From: Pseudoalteromonas sp. A25
Lineage (GTDB): Bacteria; Pseudomonadota; Gammaproteobacteria; Enterobacterales; Alteromonadaceae
NCBI RefSeq assembly: GCF_009176705.1
Contig: NZ_AP021846.1
Span: forward strand, 112,501 to 176,500
Length of the DNA: 64,000 nucleotides
Reading direction: 5' to 3'
Shown: piece by piece, positions 63,889 to 64,000 of the stretch
Layout: each line of letters begins with the position of its first letter
Position numbering within the stretch: position 1 is the stretch's first letter
The notes under the pieces: model-generated
Told to the model about the DNA's origin: nothing
Databases searched by the model: none
Seen by the model: only the letters and a program-made list of their open reading frames with translations
Program-made: the position numbers and the translations under genes

Positions 63889-64000
63889 ATGACACTTTTT
63901 AATAAGGTTTTAGCAAGCAGTCTGTCAGGTCGACTACCCGTGTTTGTGCTATTTGTGGCGTTAATTATGGGTATGTTTGCGCTGCAGTTTACGCCTCGTG
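63889..64000 (+). CDS. Efflux RND transporter permease, 5' fragment (continues beyond window)
   Basis: Only the first 37 residues are present: MTLFNKVLASSLSGRLPVFV, then a hydrophobic segment ending FALQFTPR. A short cytoplasmic start, TM1 and a TPR exit fit the N terminus of RND-family pumps whose TM1 is followed by TPREEEPQ. Starting 11 bases after the ArsR gene, with TAAGGT upstream, it is probably under the same operator. The alternative is another membrane protein; the fragment is too short for certainty. Confidence 0.5.
   Translation, partial: MTLFNKVLASSLSGRLPVFVLFVALIMGMFALQFTPR

Overview
The window reads as chromosomal DNA of a marine gammaproteobacterium of the Alteromonadales, most probably Pseudoalteromonas. 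The basis is the gene families and their order (yheSTUV-type genes, slyX, fkpA, rsd, hemE, speA/speE, nudE, cysQ), the many orphan periplasmic solute-binding proteins, the extracellular nuclease, the TonB receptor and the DUF3103 and DUF3149 proteins. This is recognition by eye, without a database search. I saw no transposase, integrase, phage gene or CRISPR array.

Layout. 1-1.93 kb is the 3' part of a 23S rRNA gene, a 5S gene and a terminator. 2-8.7 kb holds a binding protein, a glycosylase-selO-ABC exporter operon, an OmpA-type porin and a phosphopantetheinyl transferase. 8.7-14.5 kb holds secreted or envelope proteins: a small lipoprotein, an S41 protease, a DUF3103 protein and a multidomain endonuclease I. 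14.8-19.2 kb is the sulfate-reduction operon cysJ-cysI-cysH; cysQ, at 33.5 kb, serves the same pathway by removing PAP. 19.3-25.8 kb has an FAD oxidoreductase, a binding protein, a hotdog thioesterase, aconitase and an S4 protein. 26.3-27.9 kb carries two convergent paralogous binding proteins. 28-34.3 kb has an SDR, a cis/trans fatty-acid isomerase with a coupled small gene, a dUTPase, a nucleotidase, nudE and cysQ. 34.4-34.8 kb is a threefold tandem array of initiator tRNA genes. 35-42 kb is a largely leftward block (dipeptidase, yheU, yheT, a 46-residue DUF3149 protein, a TIGR02444 protein, an ABC-F ATPase, slyX, a WD40 lipoprotein) with yheV rightward. 42-54 kb has fkpA, rsd, hemE, speE, two twin lipoproteins, speA, two tandem acyltransferases with an MscS channel, and a chromate transporter. 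54-55 kb has a fifth binding protein and a YiaD-type lipoprotein.

55.1-62.8 kb is the most system-like accessory region: a 7TM-AraC regulator, an amidohydrolase lipoprotein, a TonB-dependent receptor and a lipoprotein fusing an S41 protease to a serine beta-lactamase-type hydrolase, all leftward. It looks like a self-contained module for sensing, importing and hydrolysing an unknown peptide-like or conjugated compound. The right end (62.9-64 kb) is a persulfide-type sulfur-sensing unit. An ArsR repressor with two cysteines spaced as in BigR/SqrR faces a DUF2892 membrane protein and a rhodanese across a perfect palindrome, and an RND pump begins at the window edge.

Less obvious items are two FNR-like boxes upstream of the DUF3149 gene and a promoter-terminator pair between rsd and hemE that could encode a small RNA of about 100 nt. 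There is also a strong palindrome behind the dipeptidase gene.
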